A stretch of 6,096 nucleotides of DNA from Candidatus Phaeomarinibacter sp. (GTDB taxonomy: Bacteria > Pseudomonadota > Alphaproteobacteria > CGMCC-115125), in contig JANQMQ010000054.1 in the NCBI GenBank assembly GCA_028279995.1, forward strand, positions 1 to 6,096, given 5' to 3'. The position numbers and the translations under genes are program-made. Of this stretch, positions 1 through 6,096 are shown piece after piece; positions within the stretch are counted from its first letter, which is position 1, and each line of letters begins with the position of its first letter. The notes under the pieces are model-generated. The model had not been told where the DNA came from and searched no databases. It saw only the letters and a program-made list of their open reading frames with translations.

Positions 1-929
1 CGGTCTGGGTCCACCGCAAATGCATGCACGGAGGTCAGGACACCCGAGCGAACGAGGAACGTACCCAGCAAGGATAGCGAGAAGGCCAGAATTGCCAGCA
101 ACACCGTCCAGGACTTCAGCGCACCGCGCCGTTCCACGACAATGGCAGAGTGAAGCAGGGCAGTTGCAGCAAGCCACGGCATCAATGAAGCATTTTCAAC
201 CGGGTCCCAGAACCAGTAACCGCCCCAGCCAAGTTCATAATAGGCCCACCAACTGCCAAGTGCGATACCGACTGTCAGTGAAGCCCACGCTGCCAGAGCC
301 CAGGGCCGCACCCACCTTGCCCAAGCGGCGTCGACACGCCCCTCAATGAGTGCCGCGGCTGCAAATGAAAACGCCACAGAGAGGCCGACGTATCCGCCAT
401 AGAGAAACGGTGGATGGAAGGCCAGACCCGGGTCCTGCAGCAGTGGATTGAGATCTGTGCCGTTGATAGGCGTCGGCGTCAGCCTGATGAAGGGGTTGGA
501 AGCGAGAACAACAAACAGGGTGAAGACCGCCCCGATAAGACCCTGAACTCCAAGCACTCGTGCTTTCAGGGTATCCGGCAGGTTTGCCCCGAAGTTCGCC
601 ACAGCGGCGCCGAAAACTGCCAGGATCAGGATCCACAGCAACATGGACCCTTCGTGGTTCCCCCACACGCCGGTAACCTTGTAGAGCATTGGCTTGGCGG
701 AGTGGCTGTTCTCGTAGACATTGATGACCGAGAAATCGGATATGACAAAAGCGTAGGTCAGGGCTGCAAATGACACCGTGAGCAGAATGACCTGCAGGCT
801 GGCGGCCCGCGACGTCATCGCCATCAGGCGCGCGTCGCCAAGGGCCGGCCCATAGAGTCCCAGGCCTGTTTGAACAGCTGCAACTGCCAGCGCCAGAACG
901 AGCGCGAAATGACCTATTTCAGGGATCAT
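1..929 (-). CDS. ccmF: Cytochrome c-type biogenesis protein CcmF (CycK), N-terminal 309 residues, cut by window edge
   Basis: CcmF is the multi-spanning inner-membrane core of the System I heme lyase. It takes heme from holo-CcmE and, with CcmH and CcmI, ligates it to the CXXCH cysteines of apocytochrome c in the periplasm. The frame opens at an ATG (929-927) and stays open to the left edge, giving 309 codons of a protein usually around 650 residues long. The signature tryptophan-rich WWD segment is present ([13 protein letters not shown], residues 234-246). Three histidines fall where the family has its heme-ligand histidines: H172 in [11 protein letters not shown]260 in the LLHS segment and H302 in [10 protein letters not shown]. 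These align within one position of E. coli H173, H261 and H303. Many hydrophobic helices alternate with short loops. The start overlaps the ccmE stop in ATGA, so the two are co-translated. The truncation comes from the window, not from mutation. Confidence 0.97.
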   Translation of the reverse strand, partial: MIPEIGHFALVLALAVAAVQTGLGLYGPALGDARLMAMTSRAASLQVILLTVSFAALTYAFVISDFSVINVYENSHSAKPMLYKVTGVWGNHEGSMLLWILILAVFGAAVANFGANLPDTLKARVLGVQGLIGAVFTLFVVLASNPFIRLTPTPINGTDLNPLLQDPGLAFHPPFLYGGYVGLSVAFSFAAAALIEGRVDAAWARWVRPWALAAWASLTVGIALGSWWAYYELGWGGYWFWDPVENASLMPWLAATALLHSAIVVERRGALKSWTVLLAILAFSLSLLGTFLVRSGVLTSVHAFAVDPD

Positions 930-1384
930 TCAGTTGCTTCCTTCCACTGACCGGATGCCTTGAGAGCCTCGGCAACTTCAGGCGGCATGTAATTCTCGTC
1001 ATGCTTTGCCAGAACGCGGGCTGCCTCAAAACGGCCGGTAGTCTCAAACTCCCCTTCCGCCACAATGCCCTGCCCTTCACGGAACAGGTCAGGCAGGATA
1101 CCGCCATAGGCAATCTGAATGCTGTTTTGGGTGTCGGTCACTGAAAATATTGTCTGCGTACCCTCCTTGCCGACACTACCCTCAACCACAAGCCCGCCTA
1201 TCCGGGCATACTCTCCGACGGGGATGCCTTTTTCGGCCACGTCCGTCGGGCTGTAGAAAAAGACGACTGTGTCCTCCAGCGCGCTGAGCGCCAGTATGAC
1301 GGCTGCACCCAGCACAATCAGGGATGCGCCAATAAAAGCGGCACGATAGGACTTGCGGGTTCGGGATTTTCTGGGGCGGGTCAT
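926..1384 (-). CDS. ccmE: Cytochrome c maturation heme chaperone CcmE (CycJ)
   Basis: CcmE is a membrane-anchored periplasmic chaperone that binds heme covalently after CcmC/CcmD loading and hands it to CcmF. The 152-residue product has the usual family length. A basic cytoplasmic N-terminus ([14 protein letters not shown]) is followed by one membrane anchor (about residues 15-37). A beta-rich OB-fold domain follows (about 40-125), then the heme-binding motif HDENY with H128 as the covalent heme ligand and Y132 as the axial tyrosine, then PPE and a flexible tail. These positions are close to E. coli H130 and Y134. An in-frame start 13 codons upstream (1423) exists, but the extra residues are not family-like and the ATG at 1384 places the basic stretch and anchor correctly. 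No strong Shine-Dalgarno lies at the expected distance; the nearest GGAG is about 17 bases away. The stop overlaps the ccmF start. Confidence 0.96.
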   Translation of the reverse strand: MTRPRKSRTRKSYRAAFIGASLIVLGAAVILALSALEDTVVFFYSPTDVAEKGIPVGEYARIGGLVVEGSVGKEGTQTIFSVTDTQNSIQIAYGGILPDLFREGQGIVAEGEFETTGRFEAARVLAKHDENYMPPEVAEALKASGQWKEATE

Positions 1385-1446
1385 TATGCCATCAATATAC
1401 CGCTCCGGGCCCAATCCGCCCAACGGTCAAAAGATCGCATAGTCAT
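1384..1446 (-). CDS. Possible 20-codon leader frame overlapping the ccmE start
   Basis: A short frame begins ATGACTATG and encodes 20 residues (MTMRSFDRWADWARSGILMA). It ends in TAATG, where its TAA shares one base with the ccmE ATG. That geometry is typical of translational coupling by re-initiation, and ccmE itself lacks a well-placed ribosome binding site. No clear Shine-Dalgarno precedes this frame either, and a chance frame of this length is common, so it is recorded only as a possibility. It does not resemble CcmD, which is hydrophobic and lies near ccmC in known operons. Confidence 0.2.
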   Translation of the reverse strand: MTMRSFDRWADWARSGILMA

Positions 1447-1469
1447 AATGGGGATTTGGGCAGCGGACG

Positions 1470-2405
1470 TCAGGCCAAATCAAGAGCCGAGAAGGTCGCC
1501 GGGCCTGCGATGCCATCGGCGACAAGGCCCGTTTCCTCCTGAAACTGGGTCACACACCGCCGGGTTCCTTCATCATAGATGCCATCGATATTGATCGCCC
1601 AACCACGCTCGGCAAGGGCGCCCTGCAATGCGGTGACGTCGTCTCCAGACATCGGAGGTGTGGTCAGCTTGAGGGTTCTTTGCCGCGCATCTTCCGCAGT
1701 GATGCGGATCGGCGATACGCCCAGAATATCGGCATTGATCAGGCGACCCCTGACCGTGAACGGCAGCGCAAGCGACCAGTTGTTTGCGTCCATCAGGGCA
1801 GCAAACGCATCCATGCGATAAACCGTTCGCCGCAACAGCTGGTTTGAGTGGGCGGACAGCCAGGCCCGCCGTTCACCGACATAGCGCTGCACCCAGCCAC
1901 GCTGACCAATGCTTTGAGGCCGGCCATGGCGCTCAATCGCCCTATCCCGCATTCTTACCCATGAGCCATGAACCTTGCTGTCGTAGACCACTGCGAGAGC
2001 AAGTGGGTCGGCGAGCCCGAGACTCAGAGCGGCAGTTTCCGCAGGACCCCAATACAGACGGTCGAAAAACGCGTCCTGAACCTCCTGCATGACCGGATCA
2101 GCGCCCGCCTGCGCCAGCAGTGACCGGAACTCGAAGTCATGATCAAGCGTGAGGTCGATAGCCTCGAGGCGTCCGAGAAAAGGGCTCAACTGGTCGGCAA
2201 GAAAGGCGTCTTGCGCGTCGCAATAGGCTTTGACGAGGAGGTGCAGGTTGCCTGATCCGAGTGTTGTTTGCGCTCGTCCATAGGTCAGGTGACCGCTGTC
2301 GCCGGGCAGCAGAGTGACCATCGCATAGTCACCTTCAGGACTGCCGGTCTCGTAGATATTGATGATGGCCTGCGCGGCACGTTTTTGAAGCAAAGTGAGA
2401 GGCAT
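1470..2405 (-). CDS. Chitosanase-like (GH46-type) protein with C-terminal peptidoglycan-binding domain
   Basis: Predicted glycan hydrolase of 311 residues. The N-terminal part (about 1-235) resembles GH46 chitosanases: INIYETG with E19, then PGDSGHLTYGRAQT with D36. The spacing matches the catalytic Glu22/Asp40 pair of Streptomyces N174 chitosanase to within one residue. Further family-like segments are QDAFFDRLYWGPA (110-122) and AVVYDSKVHGSW (138-149), comparable to the RVYFDPA and YYDAIVMHG segments of N174. The C-terminus (about 252-310) is a PG_binding_1-type repeat (VTALQGALAERGW, DGIYDEGT, QFQEETGLVADGIAGPAT). No signal peptide or membrane helix is visible, which is odd for a wall-directed enzyme. 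The ATG at 2405 has GGGA six bases upstream and is preferred; a TTG four codons earlier is possible. Substrate could be chitosan or de-acetylated peptidoglycan; neither is shown. It lies between ccmI and ccmE in the same direction. Confidence 0.78.
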   Translation of the reverse strand: MPLTLLQKRAAQAIINIYETGSPEGDYAMVTLLPGDSGHLTYGRAQTTLGSGNLHLLVKAYCDAQDAFLADQLSPFLGRLEAIDLTLDHDFEFRSLLAQAGADPVMQEVQDAFFDRLYWGPAETAALSLGLADPLALAVVYDSKVHGSWVRMRDRAIERHGRPQSIGQRGWVQRYVGERRAWLSAHSNQLLRRTVYRMDAFAALMDANNWSLALPFTVRGRLINADILGVSPIRITAEDARQRTLKLTTPPMSGDDVTALQGALAERGWAINIDGIYDEGTRRCVTQFQEETGLVADGIAGPATFSALDLA

Positions 2406-2547
2406 GGATGATCCCAATGACCTTTGGCGGGAAGCTTTTATCGGATGCGACTCAAGTTACCACGCAATACCAGGTGCGGGGATACAGCGCCTGCGAAGCC
2501 ATTGCGCGGCGGGCTGACGGGCCGCTGATGCGAGCCTCCGCCTGGTC
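2406..2547. other. Intergenic gap between ccmI and the chitosanase-like gene
   Basis: These 142 bases follow the ccmI stop and carry no convincing reading frame. On the minus strand they contain an imperfect GC-rich stem-loop close to the ccmI stop. Further downstream is a weak promoter-like pair: TTGCGT (2467-2462) and GATAAA (2442-2437), separated by 19 bases. The gap is long for a tight operon, so the downstream gene may have its own promoter, but both elements are weak. Confidence 0.3.
2508..2542 (-). terminator. Weak stem-loop after ccmI, possible attenuator or terminator
   Basis: On the minus strand GGCGGAGGCT pairs with AGCCCGCC. This gives two four-base GC-rich stem segments (GGCG/CGCC and GGCT/AGCC) with a two-base bulge and a loop of about 17 bases. 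It starts five bases after the ccmI stop codon. No run of T follows, so intrinsic termination would be inefficient. In GC-rich DNA such a stem can arise by chance. Confidence 0.2.
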
Positions 2548-3681
2548 TTACTGCGACTCGCCGGTCTGATCCTGGGTCAGGTTGAGGCCAAGCTCCCGTG
2601 CAACTGAAATTAGCCGCGCAGCAGCCTCAGCATCCGGCGCCACGTCCTTCAGCGCCCTTTGAAGAACGCTCAACGCCGCTTCGGCGTCGCCCAGCACCAT
2701 CCGCGCCCGCATCAGCCGACGCCACTCTTCTTCCGTCCCGCCATTCTCTGCCAGCCGTTGATCCAGACCATCGACCATGCCGCGAATTGCGGCGGCCCGT
2801 TCAGCATCCGAGAGTGCTGCAATGGCCCCTTCTGCTGTCTGATCCAGAGGGCCTGCCTCCAGGGCCTCAAGACTGCGTGCCACCATTCTGGCCCATGGCA
2901 GGTTCGGATCGGCGTTCTCCTGAAGTGCCTGCCAGATCTCCCGGGCTGCCTGGGTGTTCCCTTCCTGCATCGCGGCAAGGCCGAGGAAGTATTGCGACTG
3001 GGCATTCGTTTCATCCAGATCGACAGCGCGCTCGAAGATCTGCACTGCCCGGTCGCCAACCAGTCCTTCATCAGCGAACACCAGAGCTTCGCCCAGGTCA
3101 GCCAGGCGTTCCGCTGTTGGTCCGTCAAGGTCAACCAGTCGGCCAAATGCCATGGCCGCATCTTCAAACCGACCCATGCGTGCGTAAATCGGCGCAACCA
3201 CGCGCCACCCTTCGGCGTCGGACGGATTTTCCCTGAGGTGTTGCTCGACGCGGGCAACCAGTTCCTCAAGACTTTGTTCTTCCGGAGCTTTGGCAATGCG
3301 GTCAGCGAATGGTTGCGATTCAAGCCCGGGAGCCCCGGAATAAAGGTAAAGGGGGACTGTAATCAGCGGGACGGCGACAACCAGGATAACCGCAAATTGT
3401 GTACCTGCGCTGGTACGTGTGTCGCCTTCTGCAGTCCGCGCTGCGTCCGCTGCGAGAAGACGCCGCGAAATCTCAGTTCGCGCCGCATGCGCCTCGGCCT
3501 CACCAATCATTCCACGCTCGAGGTCGCGCTCGATTTCTTCAAGCTGGTCACGGTAGACAGCGACATCGCTGTCGGCACGCCCTCGCAGTGCCCGGACCCC
3601 GCGAAGAGGGGCCAGCACCAGCGCAGCGCAGGCCGCCATCAAAAGGGCGGAGATAATCCAAAAAGTGATGGTTCCGGTCAT
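2548..3681 (-). CDS. ccmI: Cytochrome c-type biogenesis protein CcmI (CycH)
   Basis: CcmI is an inner-membrane chaperone that holds apocytochrome c and presents it to the CcmF-CcmH ligation complex. The 377-residue product shows the standard layout. A first membrane helix (about residues 6-26) is followed by a charged, leucine-rich cytoplasmic loop (VYRDQLEEIERDLERGMIGE, 42-61, then EAHAARTEISRRLL), which is the most recognisable CcmI signature. A second helix follows (about 97-115, ILVVAVPLITVPLYLYSG). The periplasmic C-terminal part contains TPR-like helical repeats (about 135-350: EGWRVVAPIYARMGRFEDAAMAF, then YFLGLAAMQEGNTQAAREIW). The ATG at 3681 puts the first helix directly at the N-terminus. 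A TTG at 3690 is a possible earlier start, and no strong ribosome binding site distinguishes them. It is the first visible gene of the leftward ccm cluster. Confidence 0.93.
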   Translation of the reverse strand: MTGTITFWIISALLMAACAALVLAPLRGVRALRGRADSDVAVYRDQLEEIERDLERGMIGEAEAHAARTEISRRLLAADAARTAEGDTRTSAGTQFAVILVVAVPLITVPLYLYSGAPGLESQPFADRIAKAPEEQSLEELVARVEQHLRENPSDAEGWRVVAPIYARMGRFEDAAMAFGRLVDLDGPTAERLADLGEALVFADEGLVGDRAVQIFERAVDLDETNAQSQYFLGLAAMQEGNTQAAREIWQALQENADPNLPWARMVARSLEALEAGPLDQTAEGAIAALSDAERAAAIRGMVDGLDQRLAENGGTEEEWRRLMRARMVLGDAEAALSVLQRALKDVAPDAEAAARLISVARELGLNLTQDQTGESQ

Positions 3682-3839
3682 GGTCGCCAACTAGAGGAGA
3701 AGTGATCTAGACTGATGTACCATCCATGCAGGGCATCCGCCACGGGCGGTATCGTCGCGCCCACACAATACCCGCACACAGATTGGGGTGCACACCGACA
3801 ATCCGGCGTGCCCCGTCTCATCCAGAAGTGAACTCCACC
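3682..3839. promoter_or_regulatory. Divergent intergenic region between ccmI and the acylase gene
   Basis: The two genes are transcribed away from each other, so promoters for both should lie in these 158 bases or nearby. No consensus -35/-10 pair could be identified on either strand. A perfect five-base inverted repeat with a three-base loop (CCGCC-ACG-GGCGG) occupies 3737-3749 and could be an operator half-site pair or chance. A GAGGAG at 3694-3699 precedes a short plus-strand frame at 3714, but the spacing (14 bases) is too long for a convincing start. Confidence 0.4.
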
Positions 3840-6002
3840 ATGTCCCGCCTTCGTCTCGCCGGTCTTATCCTTGTTGTTCTTGTTGCAGTTGGGCTGGGCA
3901 TCCTCTTTGCCTTGGGACTACGCATCAATCTGGGGACTTCTGAGCCTGACTATGCAGCACTAACCGCTCCGGTCGCCAAGTATGATGTGGAGATCATTCG
4001 CGACGGGTTTGGCGTGCCCCACCTCTATGGTCGCCGCGATGCTGATGTCGCATTCGGCCTGGCCTATGCCCAATCGGAAGACGACTGGGCGACCCTCCAA
4101 GAGATCGTTGTCGCAGCCCGGGGGAATCTGGCTCAGCATAAGGGGGCTGATGCTGCGGTAACCGACTATCTCGTGCATCTCCTTCGGATTTGGCCGACGA
4201 CGCAGCAGGGATATGCAGACCTGCCGCAGAACATTCGCGACATTGCCGAGGCATATGCGCATGGCGTCAATCTATGGGCATCAGAGAACCCGGAGCAGGT
4301 CTGGGATGGCGTCCTGCCGGTCACGGGTGAGGATGTAATTGCCGGATTTGTCTTCAAGACGCCTTTCTTCTACGGACTGGACGGTGTCTTCAAGGAACTG
4401 TTTGAAGAAACACGCGCGAAGGAAATCTCTCTTGGCCCGGAGAGTGCTTTCTTGTGGACGGACAAACCGAAATACCCAATCGGCTCAAATGCCTTCGCCG
4501 TCGCGCCGTCACGGTCAACAGACGGGCATACGCGTCTGCTCATCAACTCGCACCAGCCATATGCAGGACCTGTTGCCTGGTACGAGGCTCGCCTGAAGTC
4601 CGACGAAGGGTTGGACATCACCGGCGGCGTATTCCCCGGCTCGCCGGTAATACTGCATGGGCACAACCGGTATCTGGGCTGGGCCAATACGGTGAACAAG
4701 CCAGACCTGGCAGACGTCTACGTGCTTGAAACAAATCCGGACAATGCAAACCAGTACATGCTTGACGGTACCTGGCGCGACATGGACGTCGAGTCAGCAA
4801 CAATCGAGGTGAAGTTGTTCGGACCCTTTGAGTGGCATGCGCAGCGCGATGTCAAATTCTCGGAGCACGGGCCTGTCCTGGAGACCGGCCATGGTGTCTA
4901 TGCCGTCAGATATGCGGGAATGGGGGAAACACGCCAACTCGTTCAATACCATGCCCTCAACCGTGCAACCACTCTGGAAGAGTGGCTTGAGGCCATGCGT
5001 CTGCAGGCACTGCCGAGCATCAACTACGTCTATGCGGACAGGGAAGGCAACATCGCCTACATCTATAATGCACAGATGCCCAAACGCATCAGCGCTGGTG
5101 ATTGGAAGCAGTATCTTCCAGGCAACCGGTCAGACCTGATCTGGACCGAATATCATGCCTTTGAAGACCTGCCCCAGCTTATCAACCCACCCAGCGGCTT
5201 TGTGTTCAACGCAAACAACACGCCCTTCGAAGCGACATCCGAAGAAGATGATCTGCGTCCGGAGGATTTCCCGGAAACAATGGGTGTGGAAATGCAAATG
5301 ACCAATCGGGGGTATCGGGGCCTTGAGCTTCTGAGACCGGATACGGAAATCTCAGCGGAAGAATTCAAGACTTACAAGTTCGACAAGACCTACTCGGTGA
5401 ACAGTGAGCTGGCGAAGCTCATTGAGGTCTGGCTGGCTGCTGACTTTTCCGGTGAGCCGGACATGGAAGCCGCGCAGAGGCTTCTGGCCGACTTCGATCT
5501 TGAAGCAGACAAGGATGACGTCCACGCGGCCGTCGCAATCCTCGCCGGTGAGCCGGTCGTATGGGCGACAATGCAGGGGGAACCCGTTCCTGACGCGATC
5601 CAGTCACTTCGTGATGCAGTCGCGCACCTAAAAACCCACTGGGGTCGGCTTGACGTGCCATGGGGTGAAGTCAATCGCCTACGGCGTGGTGATCTCGACC
5701 TACCGCTCGGCGGCGGTCCGGACCTCATGCGCGCCGTCTATGCCCGCCTGCCACAGGAGGATGGGCGCCTGGTTGCACAGGGTGGCGACACGATGATCTA
5801 TATTGCTGACTGGGCGCCGGACGGGAAACTCAAGACAGAGAGCATTCACCAGTTCGGTTCTGCCACACTGGATGAAACCAGCCCGCACTACGCCGACCAG
5901 GCGCCGCTCTATGCGACGCAACAGTTTCGGCAAATTCCGCTCGACCGGGATCAACTTGAGGCTGAGGCGACCCGCAGCTACCGACCCGGCTCCCCCCAGT
6001 AG
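3840..6002 (+). CDS. Penicillin/acyl-homoserine-lactone acylase family protein (Ntn-hydrolase)
   Basis: Predicted amidase of 720 residues that cleaves N-acyl side chains. Family members act on penicillins, acyl-homoserine lactones or lipopeptides; the substrate here is not evident. A hydrophobic N-terminal segment (about 6-28) indicates a signal peptide or membrane anchor and a periplasmic location. The alpha-subunit region carries VEIIRDGFGVPHLYG (50-64) and AFGLAYAQSEDDW (71-83). The self-cleavage site is IGSNAFAV, with S216 as the expected nucleophile and new beta-chain N-terminus; PvdQ has a similar SNAIAV start. Further family segments are NSHQPY (236-241), GVFPGSPVILHGHNRYLGWANT (263-284), FNANN (456-460, likely oxyanion-hole Asn) and TNRGYR (488-493). 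The C-terminus ends with HYADQAPLYATQQF and YRPG, typical of complete members. The ATG at 3840 is preferred over an in-frame ATG at 3726, which would add 38 arginine-rich residues before the signal. AGAAGTG lies nine bases upstream. Confidence 0.9.
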   Translation: MSRLRLAGLILVVLVAVGLGILFALGLRINLGTSEPDYAALTAPVAKYDVEIIRDGFGVPHLYGRRDADVAFGLAYAQSEDDWATLQEIVVAARGNLAQHKGADAAVTDYLVHLLRIWPTTQQGYADLPQNIRDIAEAYAHGVNLWASENPEQVWDGVLPVTGEDVIAGFVFKTPFFYGLDGVFKELFEETRAKEISLGPESAFLWTDKPKYPIGSNAFAVAPSRSTDGHTRLLINSHQPYAGPVAWYEARLKSDEGLDITGGVFPGSPVILHGHNRYLGWANTVNKPDLADVYVLETNPDNANQYMLDGTWRDMDVESATIEVKLFGPFEWHAQRDVKFSEHGPVLETGHGVYAVRYAGMGETRQLVQYHALNRATTLEEWLEAMRLQALPSINYVYADREGNIAYIYNAQMPKRISAGDWKQYLPGNRSDLIWTEYHAFEDLPQLINPPSGFVFNANNTPFEATSEEDDLRPEDFPETMGVEMQMTNRGYRGLELLRPDTEISAEEFKTYKFDKTYSVNSELAKLIEVWLAADFSGEPDMEAAQRLLADFDLEADKDDVHAAVAILAGEPVVWATMQGEPVPDAIQSLRDAVAHLKTHWGRLDVPWGEVNRLRRGDLDLPLGGGPDLMRAVYARLPQEDGRLVAQGGDTMIYIADWAPDGKLKTESIHQFGSATLDETSPHYADQAPLYATQQFRQIPLDRDQLEAEATRSYRPGSPQ

Positions 6003-6096
6003 CAACCGAGGCCTCTCTTTGCGCGCCATCTTGAGGAGATCGAGATCCATCTTTCCCGTCGGAATCTTGAGGTAGTCGCCGAGTTCGCCGAAGACG
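6003..6096. other. Right edge, no gene assigned; possible end of a convergent minus-strand gene
   Basis: No stem-loop terminator follows the acylase stop. On the minus strand, one frame from the edge reads VFGELGDYLKIPTGKMD followed by LDLLKMARKERPR, with third codon positions mostly G or C. The FGEL and K-x-PTGK pattern loosely recalls the C-terminal end of AMP-forming acyl-CoA ligases. However, this frame has no stop until 5700, well inside the acylase gene, so a real gene would need a 300-base antiparallel overlap or a frameshift. The plus strand also has an open frame (RHLEEIEIHLSRRNLEVVAE) with weaker codon bias. Neither is called. Confidence 0.25.

Noticed and set aside
343..666. 107-residue minus-strand frame within ccmF
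   Set aside because: It is an alternative frame of the ccmF coding sequence. The true frame carries the tryptophan-rich motif and conserved histidines through this stretch.
1385..1423. Upstream start for ccmE adding 13 residues
   Set aside because: The added residues (MGGLGPERYIDGI) are not characteristic of CcmE. Family proteins begin with the short basic stretch found at 1384.
2659..3705. 348-residue plus-strand open frame opposite ccmI
   Set aside because: It is antisense to a clearly recognised CcmI, shows no family features and has a composition (many Cys, Arg, His) typical of a shadow frame in GC-rich DNA.
3714..3830. Short plus-strand frame with GAGGAG upstream in the divergent region
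   Set aside because: The 14-base spacing from the GAGGAG is too long, and the encoded peptide shows no recognisable feature.
3726..3839. N-terminal extension of the acylase from the ATG at 3726
   Set aside because: The extra 38 residues are arginine- and proline-rich, lie before the hydrophobic signal segment, and look like translated intergenic DNA. The ATG at 3840 places the signal at the N-terminus and has a purine-rich site nine bases upstream.

Overview
The base composition (moderately high GC) and the content point to an alphaproteobacterium. The main evidence is a System I cytochrome c maturation locus in the alphaproteobacterial order ccmI-ccmE-ccmF (cycH-cycJ-cycK). The genus cannot be named from this window. 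A marine or Hyphomonadaceae/Maricaulales-like organism would fit, but that is a guess.

Layout. The left two thirds is read on the minus strand, so transcription runs right to left: ccmI (2548-3681), a chitosanase-like (GH46-type) protein with a C-terminal peptidoglycan-binding domain (1470-2405), ccmE (926-1384), and the first 309 codons of ccmF (1-929), which leaves the window at the left edge. ccmE and ccmF overlap by four bases (ATGA) and must be translationally coupled. A 158-base divergent intergenic region (3682-3839) separates ccmI from a plus-strand gene for an Ntn-hydrolase of the penicillin/acyl-homoserine-lactone acylase family (3840-6002). The last 94 bases hold no gene that can be assigned with confidence. 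A minus-strand frame there could be the end of a convergent gene.

How the genes work together. CcmE is the membrane-anchored heme chaperone. CcmF and CcmI (with CcmH, expected beyond the left edge) form the heme ligation complex that attaches heme to apocytochrome c in the periplasm. The cell-wall hydrolase-like gene between ccmI and ccmE is not part of the known pathway and is the most unusual feature of the layout. The divergent acylase is predicted to be a membrane-anchored or secreted periplasmic amidase that matures by self-cleavage. Nothing in the sequence ties it to cytochrome c maturation beyond adjacency.

No RNA genes, insertion sequences, CRISPR arrays or long repeats were seen. 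No clearly new system is evident. The points worth a second look are the interrupted ccm operon, a 20-codon reading frame whose stop overlaps the ccmE start, and the unassigned right edge.
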